64,000 nucleotides of DNA from Halocalculus aciditolerans (lineage in GTDB: Archaea > Halobacteriota > Halobacteria > Halobacteriales > Halobacteriaceae): NCBI RefSeq assembly GCF_014647475.1, contig NZ_BMPG01000001.1, forward strand, positions 744,001 through 808,000, given 5' to 3'. The notes under the pieces are model-generated. The model searched no databases. It was not told the DNA's origin and saw only the letters and a program-made list of their open reading frames with translations. Both the position numbers and the translations under genes were made by a program. Shown here piece by piece: positions 1 through 7,598 of this stretch; position 1 is the first letter of the stretch; every line of letters begins with the position of its first letter.

Positions 1-24
1 TCTGCGAGATCGGGTCGAATACGG

Positions 25-1230
25 TCAGTCGCGGATGGCGGCGATGAGGTCGTCGATGCGCTGGCGTTGTTCGGCGAGTTCGTCGCGTTGCGCGGCGATT
101 CTGTCTTCTTGCGCGTCGAGCTCGGCGCGCTGGCGGGCGATGGCGTCGCTGTGCGAGGCGAGCGCGTCCTCTTGGCGTTCGACGGCGACGAGAATATCGC
201 GGAGTTCCGCGAGGAGTTCGTCGTCCGGAATCGACGGCTCGGGGGCTGGCTCCGGCTCCCGAGTCTCGGCGGGCGTGCGGTCTCGCGTTCGCTCCCGCCG
301 TCGGTCGTTCTGCTCCCGTCGTTCGTCCCCTCCCCGCCGTTCGGGCTCGCTCCGTGAGCGCTCGCGCCACGCGCGCTCTTCGTCTTTCGCGTTCGCCGCG
401 CACTCGCCTCGGCTTTCGGCCGTCGTCGCCTCGCTCGCCGGTTCCGAATCTGTGGTCGTCGCCGTCGAAGCGCCCGTCTCTGAACGAGTCTGCTCCTCGG
501 CGTCGTCATCGGCTCCGCTCATCTCGATGGGGGCGATACCGGAGTCCGCGAAGCCCATGTCGTCGCGCTCGGGCGTCGGGTCCGGCTCCTCGGGCTCGTG
601 GAGCTGTGCGAACTCCGCGGGCGTCGAGACGTCGTGCGCCGCGAACAACGCTTCCTCTACCGCCTCCTTCACCTCCCGGAACGACTCGTTCGGCACCTTG
701 ATGCGCTCCGTATGGCCGTCCGTCCCGAAGACGAGCGTCGACGCCACGCTCCCCTCCTCCGCCGAGAACGCCGTCACGTCTCCGTAGTCGATGCTCTCGT
801 AATCCTCGTCCCACGCCGCCGCCCCGACGTGTTTCACGAGGCGGCTGCTCGTCACCACGAGCGTCAGCTCGCTGAACCGGTAGACGCCCTTCACGGACTC
901 GCCCGGTCCCGTGACGCCCGCCGCGTTCAACACGCCCGCGAGCACCGGCGGCACGACGTCGTCGACGCGGCTCGCCGGCACCTCCATCGTCTCCGTCCCG
1001 TCCGTCCCGTAGTCGAGTTCGATCTTCGCCTTCCGCCGCCCCTCCCGGACCGACACCCGCTCCGCGTCGTGCAGGTACTCCTCGACCGTCTCGTCCGACA
1101 GCAACCCCTCCGCCCGATAGACGAGCGTCCGCGTCGGCGTCAAGAACAACACGTCCTCGCCCTTCAACGGAATCCTCGCCACCGGCGACTCCTCACCGAG
1201 CGCGCCGCTCACCACACCGGGTACGTCCAT
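25..1230 (-). CDS. Haloarchaeal protein with PH-like repeats and C-terminal coiled coil
   Basis: This is a 401-residue acidic protein of unknown function. Residues 1-100 and 110-200 look like two related beta-rich modules, each with a 'TLVY/TLVV...S..R' pattern followed by a helix, suggesting tandem PH-like folds. Residues 205-330 are a low-complexity Glu/Arg/Thr linker, and residues 335-401 form a Gln/Arg/Glu-rich heptad region that should be a coiled coil. There is no signal peptide or membrane segment, so it is probably cytoplasmic. The ATG at 1230 directly follows an AT-rich stretch (TTAATTA), and no earlier in-frame start looks better. The coiled coil suggests oligomerisation. The gene is clearly coding by composition; its function is not recognised. 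Confidence 0.8.
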   Translation of the reverse strand: MDVPGVVSGALGEESPVARIPLKGEDVLFLTPTRTLVYRAEGLLSDETVEEYLHDAERVSVREGRRKAKIELDYGTDGTETMEVPASRVDDVVPPVLAGVLNAAGVTGPGESVKGVYRFSELTLVVTSSRLVKHVGAAAWDEDYESIDYGDVTAFSAEEGSVASTLVFGTDGHTERIKVPNESFREVKEAVEEALFAAHDVSTPAEFAQLHEPEEPDPTPERDDMGFADSGIAPIEMSGADDDAEEQTRSETGASTATTTDSEPASEATTAESRGECAANAKDEERAWRERSRSEPERRGGDERREQNDRRRERTRDRTPAETREPEPAPEPSIPDDELLAELRDILVAVERQEDALASHSDAIARQRAELDAQEDRIAAQRDELAEQRQRIDDLIAAIRD

Positions 1231-1319
1231 CTTTAATTAGTGAGGGAATCCCGGGATTCAGGCCGGGTGGGAATCGGGTTAACTTCGTGAAACTGTCCAC
1301 GCATACGTGTCTAGTTGAC

Positions 1320-1637
1320 TCCCCACCACAAAAACACTCCCAACCCCGATCAGTTATCAGACACTGCTGCACATATGGGATTGTGATACGTCGTACCGTC
1401 GTTGTGAAGTTAGCCGTTCCTCAAGAACGGCGCGACGACCTCTGCGAAACCACCAAGCGGTTTCGACAAGCTGCCCAACTGGTCGCGGACCGCGCGTTCG
1501 AGCGCAACGACGACGGCTACGTCATCACGTCGAAAACGAAGCTCCACGAACTCACGTACCAGCAGGTCCGCGAAGCGACCGACGGCTTGAACGGGAGTTC
1601 ACCGACAAGCCCTGGCGTTTACGCCGGGGTAGTTGAC
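1320..1637 (+). mobile_element. Internally deleted IS200/IS605 (IS1341-type) element remnant
   Basis: TAGTTGAC occurs at 1312-1319 and again at 1630-1637, enclosing about 318 bases. These hold the start of a tnpB-like gene and, at the right, a hairpin (CCCTGGCG-TTTA-CGCCGGGG, 1610-1629) followed by TTGAC. IS605-family elements cut next to short pentanucleotides (TTGAT/TTGAC in the ISDra2 type) and carry subterminal hairpins, and haloarchaeal IS1341-type elements typically end in such a hairpin. The boundary call rests on the repeated pentamer and the hairpin. Most of tnpB and any tnpA are absent, so the element cannot move by itself. It lies about 100 bases upstream of tRNA-Met. Confidence 0.6.
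1383..1592 (+). pseudogene. tnpB N-terminal fragment (IS1341-type)
   Basis: About 70 codons from the GTG at 1383 read as the N-terminal part of a TnpB/OrfB protein: an RRTVVVKL opening, a helix with FRQAAQLVADRAF, then TSKTKLHELTYQQVREATDGLN. Full TnpB proteins are near 400 residues with a RuvC-like nuclease domain and a zinc finger, and neither is present here. After residue 70 the frame runs into the right-end hairpin, so an internal deletion fused the 5' coding end to the 3' terminus. The frame stays open to 1715 but that tail is non-homologous. It cannot encode an active nuclease. Confidence 0.65.
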
Positions 1638-1743
1638 ACCACGCCTACGCCCCTCCCTCCGCATAAACCCGACGGGGCGCGAGAGGTCCACGCCCGCCCC
1701 GAAAGAGAACCTTAATACGTCCCCTGACCCTACCCGAAACTGA

Positions 1744-1896
1744 GCCCGGGTGGCTTAGTCTGGTCATAGCGCCGCACTCATAGGGTTCAGAGATTCGGTG
1801 CGGCAGCCATTCGGTGGCTGTGCGTGTCCTACGAGGCCCGCCGAGCCTCGAACCTGGGACATGCGGAGGCCGAGGGTTCGAACCCCTCCCCGGGCA
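1744..1896 (+). tRNA. Elongator tRNA-Met (CAU) with 78-nt intron
   Basis: The acceptor stem GCCCGGG (1744-1750) pairs with CCCGGGC (1889-1895), with discriminator A at 1896. The T arm is GAGGG-TTCGAAC-CCCTC (1872-1888). The anticodon stem CCGCA (1772-1776) pairs with TGCGG (1862-1866). Anticodon CAT is at 1779-1781 and A37 at 1782. An intron occupies 1783-1860, in the canonical archaeal position between 37 and 38. Haloarchaeal elongator tRNA-Met genes are known to carry introns of about this size, removed by the splicing endonuclease at a bulge-helix-bulge. CCA is not encoded. The D arm lies at about 1753-1770. Confidence 0.95.
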
Positions 1897-2167
1897 TTTT
1901 CACTACGTCGCTCACCAACGTGAGCGACCGCTCCGTGAAAATGCGTTGCGGGAGGGGGTCGAATCGGGGAGGAGTGCTACGAGAGACGCGAAGCGTCTCT
2001 CGGCATCGCGAGAATCGGAGATTCTCGCTATCCAGCCAGAAGTCACCGACTTCTGGCGACATCACGGGAAACCGACGGTTTCCCGTTAGCAGTCGGAACG
2101 CGTCGCGTTCTGACGACGTGACGAAACGGCTTCCCCGTTTCGAACCACTTCGCTCCGACAGTGGTTC
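1897..2167. repeat. Array of consecutive hairpins directly downstream of tRNA-Met
   Basis: Eight short inverted repeats follow one another with no gene. They are: 1907-1928 (9 bp, CAAC loop, nested inside ATTTTCAC/GTGAAAAT at 1896-1903/1935-1942); 1981-2001 (9 bp, GAA loop); 2008-2028 (9 bp, GGA loop); 2035-2057 (10 bp, ACC loop); 2064-2086 (10 bp, GAC loop); 2092-2114 (10 bp with one G-T, GTC loop); 2122-2142 (8 bp, 5-nt loop); 2142-2167 (8 bp, 10-nt loop). The five with triplet loops start 27, 27, 29 and 28 bases apart. Stem sequences all differ, so this is a repeat of structure rather than of sequence. The region holds no convincing coding frame. Confidence 0.85.
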
Positions 2168-2188
2168 ACGCGAACGGACGTGAGCGGG

Positions 2189-2608
2189 TTAGGCGTGGAG
2201 GGCGGCGGTGGGTCGGACGGCGTCGTGTTCGGCTTGCCAGTCGTCGGTTTTGATGCCGGCGACGCGGTCGAGGAGGCGGGCGATGTCTGCGTCGGGGGCG
2301 TAGAATTCGGTGAAGAGGCGCATGACGTCGGCGGCGACCGCGTGGGCGCTGGCGAGGTCGGGGGTGACGGCGAGCTGGAGGGTGGTGTAGTCGCCGGGTT
2401 CGTCGCCCCAGCGGGCGTCGATGCGGTAGCCGCGTTCGTCGTCGGCGACGCGTTCGGGGACGCGGCCGGGGGCGAGGACGAGCCAGAGGTCGAGGTCGAC
2501 GTGTTCGTACTCGACGACGGCGTGCGGGTCGTACTTTCGGCCGACGTCTTCGCCCCAGTCGGGGTCGTCGTGCGTCCAGTTCGGCGGGACGCTCATTCCT
2601 TCGGTCAT
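2189..2608 (-). CDS. Conserved haloarchaeal hypothetical protein
   Basis: A 139-residue acidic soluble protein with no recognised domain name. It has a predicted alternating strand/helix layout: 'VDLDLWLVLAPGRV' (about 37-50), 'GYRIDARWGDEPGDYTTLQLAV' (about 60-81, shown by its ends only), then a helix and a C-terminal Trp-containing helix. There are no Cys residues, signal peptide or membrane segment. The start at 2608 is chosen because a TATA-like GTTTATGC lies about 20-27 bases upstream; an in-frame ATG four codons later is also possible. It stands alone, with its 3' end next to the hairpin array. Confidence 0.65.
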   Translation of the reverse strand: MTEGMSVPPNWTHDDPDWGEDVGRKYDPHAVVEYEHVDLDLWLVLAPGRVPERVADDERGYRIDARWGDEPGDYTTLQLAVTPDLASAHAVAADVMRLFTEFYAPDADIARLLDRVAGIKTDDWQAEHDAVRPTAALHA

Positions 2609-2849
2609 GATTCGCGTCTTCGGCGGCCCGCATAAACCCGCTTGTGGCTAACAGCACGGGATTCCGCGACGGTCCGGTTCGAGCGGAAAGAAACGCTCTA
2701 TACGACCGATAAAACGTCTAAGTATTTCTACGGCGGTCGTGAAACGTCTCGGTGCGGTGGGTTCCGTGATGAATTGCGGTGAAACGGCGGGAAGTATCTC
2801 GCGGGCTTATCCCCCCGGCGTTCGTAGGGGCGAGTGAGGACCCCCTGAT

Positions 2850-3101
2850 ATGTCCACGCAACAATCCGCCGTCGAACGCGTCGGCGACGAGCTGTCAACG
2901 GCTGTGCGCTCCGGTCTCCTCCACCGCCCGGTGGAGGCGCTCGGGTTCTGGGCGGGTGTCACCCTCCCGTTCCTCTACCTCCCGCTCGTCCTGAGCGGGC
3001 TGGAGTCGCAGGCGTCGCAGGTGGCGTGCGTCGTCCTGCTCGTCGTTCACGCCGCCGCCCTCTACGTCGGCCGCGGCTACAAACAGCGCGTCGCCCAGTA
3101 A
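2850..3101 (+). CDS. Small two-helix membrane protein
   Basis: An 83-residue protein. Residues 1-25 are polar with charged residues. Residues 30-52 (LGFWAGVTLPFLYLPLVLSG) and 55-75 (ASQVACVVLLVVHAAALYVG) are two hydrophobic spans, and a basic tail GRGYKQRVAQ closes the protein. This fits a small integral membrane protein of the kind common in haloarchaea. Third codon positions are G/C-rich, supporting translation. No neighbour points to a role, and no function is assigned. Confidence 0.6.
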   Translation: MSTQQSAVERVGDELSTAVRSGLLHRPVEALGFWAGVTLPFLYLPLVLSGLESQASQVACVVLLVVHAAALYVGRGYKQRVAQ

Positions 3102-3242
3102 CTCGTAACGCCCCGCAGAACACCGACGACGTCCCTCCACGCTGCTCACTCGTCTCTCTCTCGCTTTCGCTCGTTATCGCTCGCTTCGTCGCTCGCCTCC
3201 GCGCCGTCGACTTCTCGGATTCGGACAGATGCTCCGTTCGAG

Positions 3243-4181
3243 CTACGAGTCGGCGCGCCGGACGCGTGCGAGTTCGTCGGTGAGCGCGTCGCGTTTCAGG
3301 AGGGCGAACCCGGTGAAGATGACGAGGAAGCCGACGACGGTCGTCGGGTCGAGGGTTTCGCGGAGGAAGATGAAGCCGGAGAGCGCGGCGAAGACGGGGG
3401 CGACGTAGGAGACGAGGTTGATCTCGATGGAGCCGAGGCGTTCGTGGAGGTCGAAGTAGATGAGGAAGCCGAGGGCGGACGCGGCGAGGGAGAGGTAGGC
3501 GATGGCGGCGAGACTGGTGGCGTTCACGGTGAACGTCTGGGGTTCGCCGCGGCCGAGGCTGACGGCGTGCATGAGGAGCGCGCCGCCGAGCATCGACCAG
3601 GCTTCCATCGTCTCGATGGGGAGGTCGGCGTCGACGCGTTCGGTGAGGACGCTGCCGAAGGCGAAGCAGGCGGCCGCGCCGAAGATGAGGAGTTCGCCGA
3701 CCGCGTTCGACCCGAGGACGCCGACGTTCCCGCTCGCGAAGAAGGACGGCGGGAGGACGAGGACGGCGACGCCGACGAGGCCGAGGAGGAGGCCGAGCAC
3801 GCCGACGGCGGAGAGGCCTTCCTTGGGGAGGAGGACGCGGCTGAACGCGGTGGTGAGGACGGGGCTGAGGCTGACGACGACGGACGCCGCGGCGGACGTG
3901 ACGCCGGGGAGGTCTTCGCCGACGAAGAGGAGGGCGTGGTAGCCGGCGATGAGGAAGACCGCGCCGATGGCGACGACGACCCACTCCTCGCGGTTTTCGG
4001 GGAGCCAGTGGTCAGTGACGTGCCACGCCCACGCGAGCATGATGACGCCGGCGACGTCGTAGCGGACGGCGGCGAAGAACACGGGCGGGACGAATTCGAG
4101 CCCGGCCTTGATCGCCATGAACGCCGACCCCCAGACCGCGGCGAGCACGCAGAACAACGCGAGATTCCGATACCGAGTCAC
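3243..4181 (-). CDS. EamA/DMT-superfamily permease
   Basis: A 312-residue, very hydrophobic protein with about ten membrane helices arranged as two EamA repeats (residues 5-145 and 160-290). The N-terminal signature AVWGSAFMAIKAGLE and the second-repeat segment 'LGSIEINLVSYVAPVFAALSG' are typical of the RhaT/YdcZ-like drug/metabolite transporters, which export or import small organic solutes. A short charged tail (KRDALTDELARVRRADS) faces the cytoplasm by the positive-inside rule. Length matches the family. The substrate cannot be read from sequence. It stands alone, in the same direction as the CBS gene upstream. Confidence 0.85.
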   Translation of the reverse strand: MTRYRNLALFCVLAAVWGSAFMAIKAGLEFVPPVFFAAVRYDVAGVIMLAWAWHVTDHWLPENREEWVVVAIGAVFLIAGYHALLFVGEDLPGVTSAAASVVVSLSPVLTTAFSRVLLPKEGLSAVGVLGLLLGLVGVAVLVLPPSFFASGNVGVLGSNAVGELLIFGAAACFAFGSVLTERVDADLPIETMEAWSMLGGALLMHAVSLGRGEPQTFTVNATSLAAIAYLSLAASALGFLIYFDLHERLGSIEINLVSYVAPVFAALSGFIFLRETLDPTTVVGFLVIFTGFALLKRDALTDELARVRRADS

Positions 4182-4244
4182 AGCGACTCTGCGTTCGCTG
4201 CGGGGATTACGGTTTCGAAGCCCCCGGCCGATTGCCTCGGATTC

Positions 4245-4748
4245 TCAGGCGCGGCGCTCGTCGCGGAGCGCGCGCAGGACGTCCTGCCGGGTGACGAGGC
4301 CCTGCACGAACCCGCCGCTATCGACGACGGGCACGCGGTTGATGTCGGGGTCGTCGCCGGCGAGGACGTCGAGGAGTTCGTCGAGCGTCGCGTCTTCTCG
4401 GACGGTGACGACGTCCTCGGTCATCACCGCGGAGATGGGTTTTCCGGCGTTCCGCGCGAGGTCGAGTTCGGCGTCGAGGCCGCCCCACGAGAGGTCGAAG
4501 CCGTACTCCATCGATTCGAGGAAGGGCGGGAGGCCGATGGGAATCCACAGCGTCCGGTCGGAGGGCTGGAAGATGTCGACGAGGTCGGTGCGGGTGACGA
4601 TGCCGACGAGCCGCCCGGTCTCGTCGTCGACGACCGGGAAGCCCGAGTAGTGTTTCCGCGCGAGCTTCGTCAGGACGTCCCCGACCTCCTCGCTCTCCGT
4701 GACGGTCTCGACGTCCGGCTCCATGATGTCGGCCGCGGTCAGACTCAT
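4245..4748 (-). CDS. Paired CBS-domain protein
   Basis: A 167-residue protein consisting only of two CBS domains. The first spans about 5-60 (ADIMEPDVETVTESEEVGDV then GFPVVDDETGRLVGIVTRTDL) and the second about 100-160 (AVMTEDVVTVREDATLDELL then RVPVVDSGGFVQGLVTRQDV). Such Bateman modules bind adenine nucleotides or S-adenosylmethionine and act as sensors. A segment of about 30 residues between them (LWIPIGLPPFLESMEYGFDL) is typical of archaeal versions. The start ATG at 4748 (MSLTAADIM) is preferred over the upstream open frame, which is Arg-rich and atypical. Its partner protein is unknown. Confidence 0.85.
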   Translation of the reverse strand: MSLTAADIMEPDVETVTESEEVGDVLTKLARKHYSGFPVVDDETGRLVGIVTRTDLVDIFQPSDRTLWIPIGLPPFLESMEYGFDLSWGGLDAELDLARNAGKPISAVMTEDVVTVREDATLDELLDVLAGDDPDINRVPVVDSGGFVQGLVTRQDVLRALRDERRA

Positions 4749-4902
4749 ACCCGGACGGTCGCGGCGACGCCAAGTAGAAGTTCCGGGTCGCGCCCCCGAA
4801 CGCGACGCCGGTCCCTGACCCCACAATACACCGAGCGGTGAATCCGAAAGGCGAGTGGATGCGGTCCGACGGTGCTAAGTCGCGGACGGCGGAACGCGAG
4901 GT

Positions 4903-5382
4903 ATGGCGTGGACGGACCGGCTGGACGCGGCGCTCGGCGTCTACCTCGCGGGGCTGCTCGCGCCGGTCACCCTCCTGGCGTGGGCGACCGGATTCCCCTT
5001 TATCCTCCCGAGTCTCGGGCCGAGCGCGTACGTGCTCGCGACGAGCGAGGGGCGAGAGCGGGAGACGGTCGTCGGGCAGGCGGTGGGCGTTGTCGCGGCG
5101 TACGTCTGCGTTCGCGCGCTCGTCGGGCCGCTCGCGAGCGTCGGGTTCGTCCCGCACACGCTCGGCGGCTTAGCGCAGGTCGCGGCCATCCTCGTCGCGG
5201 TCGTGCTGGCGACGCTCGGGATGGCGGCGGCCGATTCGCGGCACGCGCCCGCGTACGCGACCGTCCTCATCTTCACGCTCGGCATCCCGAGCCGGGGCGT
5301 CGACGTCCTCGTCTTCCTCGCGGGCGTCGCCTTCCTCGTCGCCGCGCACGCGGCGCTCGATTCGGTCGGCCTCCGGCCGTAG
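4903..5382 (+). CDS. HPP-family membrane protein
   Basis: A 159-residue membrane protein with four hydrophobic spans (about 12-32, 55-75, 82-105, 115-150). The segment GFPFILPSLGPSAYVLATS matches the HPP family signature, in which a Gly-Pro-Ser-Ala motif follows the first helix. HPP proteins in plants and cyanobacteria have been linked to nitrite transport, but here the substrate is unproven. Its stop codon (5380-5382) is immediately adjacent to the stop of the convergent gene at 5383, leaving no room for a separate terminator. Confidence 0.75.
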   Translation: MAWTDRLDAALGVYLAGLLAPVTLLAWATGFPFILPSLGPSAYVLATSEGRERETVVGQAVGVVAAYVCVRALVGPLASVGFVPHTLGGLAQVAAILVAVVLATLGMAAADSRHAPAYATVLIFTLGIPSRGVDVLVFLAGVAFLVAAHAALDSVGLRP

Positions 5383-6441
5383 TCAGGTCTCGTCGAGGTC
5401 AACGCTCCGGTCGGTCTCCCGGAGGATGAACGGGCCGATGGAGAGCGTGCGCTGGGTGACGGTGACGATGCGGAGGATGTACGCGAGCAGGAGGGCGAAC
5501 GGGAGGAGGGAGACGACGACCGTGGCGGCGGCGACGAGGAGGGCGTCGGAGACGCCGAGCGTCGCCGTGGTGACGCCCCGCGGGTCGAAGAGCATGAGCG
5601 AGCCGATGGAGACGGCGAGCGCCGGCACGGCGGCGTAGAGGATGGTGCGGGAGAGCTCGGTGAGCTCCCACTGGAAGTAGAGCGTCTTGAAATGCTCGCG
5701 GGCGGGCCCGAAGAGTTCGAGCGTCTCCACGAGGTCGTCGAGCGCGTCGACCGCGGCGTCGTTGAGCGCGTCGCCGTTCTCGGCGCGGATGCGGCGCGCG
5801 GCGTAGAGCTTCCACGAGTAGTTGTAGTTCAGCGCCGCCCAGACGACGTCGAACTCGCCGAACGTCGCGCCGTCGAGCTGCTCGCCGACGGCGTCCGCGT
5901 TCCCTTTCACCGCACGCGAGAGTGTCTCGACGCGGTCTCTCGCGCGTCCGTCGAGACCGCTCGCGGCGTCGGCGAGCGTCCCCGCCTGCTCCGCGGTGTC
6001 CGCGACGAGCGCGCGGAGGAACGCCGACGGCTCCGCCGGCCCCACGGCTTCGTCGATGACGTCCTCGACGTCTCGGCGGAACGCCATCGCCGCCTGCATG
6101 CGTTCGCGCTGGTCGCCGACCGCGCCCTGCTCCTGGGAGAGGACGAGCTGGCTCAGCGTGAGCACGAGCGTCACGCCGGTGATGGTGGAGCCGACGAGCG
6201 CCTGGTAGAGCGTCTCCATCGGGTCGCCGCGCGTGAGGAGCGTGTACGCGCCCGTCGGGTGGAGGACGCCCGCGCCGACGACGGCGGCGAAGACGGCCGC
6301 GAGCATGCTCGCCGCGACGACGCGGCGGTCGGCGTCGAGGAGCAGCCAGAACGCCCAGTTCGACATCGACACGCGCTCGCGCATCGTGTCACTCGGCTCC
6401 CCGCCGCTCTCGTCGGCCGTCACGCCGTCCTGACTGTCCAT
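5383..6441 (-). CDS. Haloarchaeal four-helix membrane protein
   Basis: A 352-residue protein. The N-terminal 25 residues are polar. Hydrophobic spans lie at about 30-60 (ASMLAAVFAAVVGAGVLHP), 80-105 (GSTITGVTLVLTLSQLVLSQ), 265-285 (AVPALAVSIGSLMLF) and 300-335 (LLVAAATVVVSLLPFALLLAYILRI, shown in part). Between them is a long helical, charged cytoplasmic region of about 150 residues (MQAAMAFRRDVEDVIDEAVG and onward). The layout resembles haloarchaeal membrane proteins of unknown role, possibly channel-like. The ATG at 6441 (MDSQDGV) is preferred to the upstream frame; a later Met is also possible. Confidence 0.65.
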   Translation of the reverse strand: MDSQDGVTADESGGEPSDTMRERVSMSNWAFWLLLDADRRVVAASMLAAVFAAVVGAGVLHPTGAYTLLTRGDPMETLYQALVGSTITGVTLVLTLSQLVLSQEQGAVGDQRERMQAAMAFRRDVEDVIDEAVGPAEPSAFLRALVADTAEQAGTLADAASGLDGRARDRVETLSRAVKGNADAVGEQLDGATFGEFDVVWAALNYNYSWKLYAARRIRAENGDALNDAAVDALDDLVETLELFGPAREHFKTLYFQWELTELSRTILYAAVPALAVSIGSLMLFDPRGVTTATLGVSDALLVAAATVVVSLLPFALLLAYILRIVTVTQRTLSIGPFILRETDRSVDLDET

Positions 6442-6527
6442 GCGCGGGCTTCGCCGGCCGCCCCCTAAACTCGCGGGGTCACCTCTCGGACGCAACCACT
6501 AACTCTCGACGCCCCGGACGTCCGGGC

Positions 6528-7181
6528 ATGTCCGAAACCGTGCTCGTCCCGGGCGCGCGCCGCGTCGAAGCCACGCTCGATACGCCCGACGGGGACGCCG
6601 ACGCCTGCGTCGTCGCGTGCCCGCCACACCCCCAGATGCGCGGCCACCGCGGTGACGCCCGACTCACCGCCGTCAGCGACTCCCTCACCGAGCGCGGTTC
6701 TGATTCAACGGGCGGGGTCGCGAGGGCCGATCCCGGTTCGACAGACGGAGTCGCCTGCCTCCGCTTCGACTACGGCGAGTGGGACGAGGGGTACGGCGAG
6801 CGCGAGGACGCCCGGAACGCCCTCCGCTGGGCGGCCGAGCGCTACGACTCCGTCGCGCTCTACGGGTTCTCCTTCGGCGGCGCGATTGCCGCGCTCGCCG
6901 CCGCGAGCACCGATGTTGACCTCGCCGCCGTCGCGCTGCTCGCTCCCGCCTCCCGGCTCGCGGACGACCTCGACGCCGTCGCGGCGCTCGACGACGTCTC
7001 TTGTCCCGCGCTCGTCGTCTACGGCGAACGCGACACCACCGCCGACTGGGAGCCGCTCGTCGAGCGCGCCCGCACCCTCGGCCTCTCGGTGACCGCGCTC
7101 TCCGCCGACCACTTCTTCGTCGGCCGCCACGACGACGTCGCCAGCGAAATCGGCGGCTTCCTCCTCGAACACCTTCAGTAA
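6528..7181 (+). CDS. Alpha/beta hydrolase (dienelactone hydrolase-like)
   Basis: A 217-residue cytoplasmic hydrolase. The nucleophile elbow GFSFGG (about residues 118-123) supplies the catalytic Ser. Asp in YGERDTTAD (about 172-176) and His in ALSADHFF (about 194-196) complete the triad. The N-terminal CPPHPQMRGH and FDYGEWDEGYG match the prokaryotic alpha/beta hydrolase group that includes YpfH/dienelactone-hydrolase-like proteins. An insertion of about 25 residues after 'DSLTERG' is Gly/Ser/Asp-rich and looks like a surface loop. The substrate is unknown. Start ATG 6528 follows the divergent promoter shared with the gene starting at 6441. Confidence 0.8.
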   Translation: MSETVLVPGARRVEATLDTPDGDADACVVACPPHPQMRGHRGDARLTAVSDSLTERGSDSTGGVARADPGSTDGVACLRFDYGEWDEGYGEREDARNALRWAAERYDSVALYGFSFGGAIAALAAASTDVDLAAVALLAPASRLADDLDAVAALDDVSCPALVVYGERDTTADWEPLVERARTLGLSVTALSADHFFVGRHDDVASEIGGFLLEHLQ

Positions 7182-7336
7182 GCCGTCGCAGACCGAGCAC
7201 GCGTCATCCCCCCGCCGAGGTGCTTCGACTGCGGCGTGTCGAAGGCGGCCGCTCGGTCGGGCTCGTCTGTCTCCACCGCCAGCACCCCGTCAGCGTCTCC
7301 GGCCTCCAACAGCTCGAAGTAGCTCCTGACCGTCAC
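7175..7336 (-). CDS. Possible 53-residue protein
   Basis: On the minus strand a frame starting with GTG at 7336 encodes 53 residues beginning VTVRSYFELLEAGDADGVLA and ending MTRARSATAY. Nearly every codon ends in G or C, as in real genes here, and the acidic composition fits a haloarchaeal protein, whereas the other frames are Arg-rich. It overlaps the end of the upstream hydrolase by 7 bases in convergent orientation. A GGAGG sequence touches the start codon too closely for a normal ribosome site. It could be a small gene or the tail of a decayed one. Confidence 0.35.
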   Translation of the reverse strand: MTVRSYFELLEAGDADGVLAVETDEPDRAAAFDTPQSKHLGGGMTRARSATAY

Positions 7337-7344
7337 CCTCCGGC

Positions 7345-7572
7345 ATGGCCCGTGACCTGTCTCTACGCGCGTTCCTCGGCGACCTCGGCGCTCGCCTCGC
7401 CGCGGCGGGCGTCGTTCTCGCGATCTTCCTCGGCCTCGGGTATCTCAATCGAATCGACACGCTCGGTCTCTCGGCGGTCTTGGGCACGCCGCTCGGCTTC
7501 TTCGGCGTCGCGTTCGGCCTCGTCGTCGTCGCGTCCCTGCTCTGGATCGGCTTCCAGCAGTCTCGGAGCTGA
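7345..7572 (+). CDS. Small two-helix membrane protein
   Basis: A 75-residue protein with hydrophobic spans at about 15-35 (RLAAAGVVLAIFLGLGYL) and 48-70 (LGFFGVAFGLVVVASLLWIG). A short basic N terminus (MARDLSLRAFLGDLGAR) and a polar end (FQQSRS) suggest both termini are cytoplasmic. Third positions are GC-rich. It resembles many small orphan haloarchaeal membrane proteins, and no function is inferred. It is convergent with the alcohol dehydrogenase ending at 7599. Confidence 0.55.
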   Translation: MARDLSLRAFLGDLGARLAAAGVVLAIFLGLGYLNRIDTLGLSAVLGTPLGFFGVAFGLVVVASLLWIGFQQSRS

Positions 7573-7598
7573 GCCGCCCGAGCGGGCGGCGGGCGTCG

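Noticed and set aside
1981-2167. CRISPR-like array
   Set aside because: Unit spacing is regular, but the repeats do not share sequence; each unit is its own palindrome with no constant repeat and no cas genes nearby.
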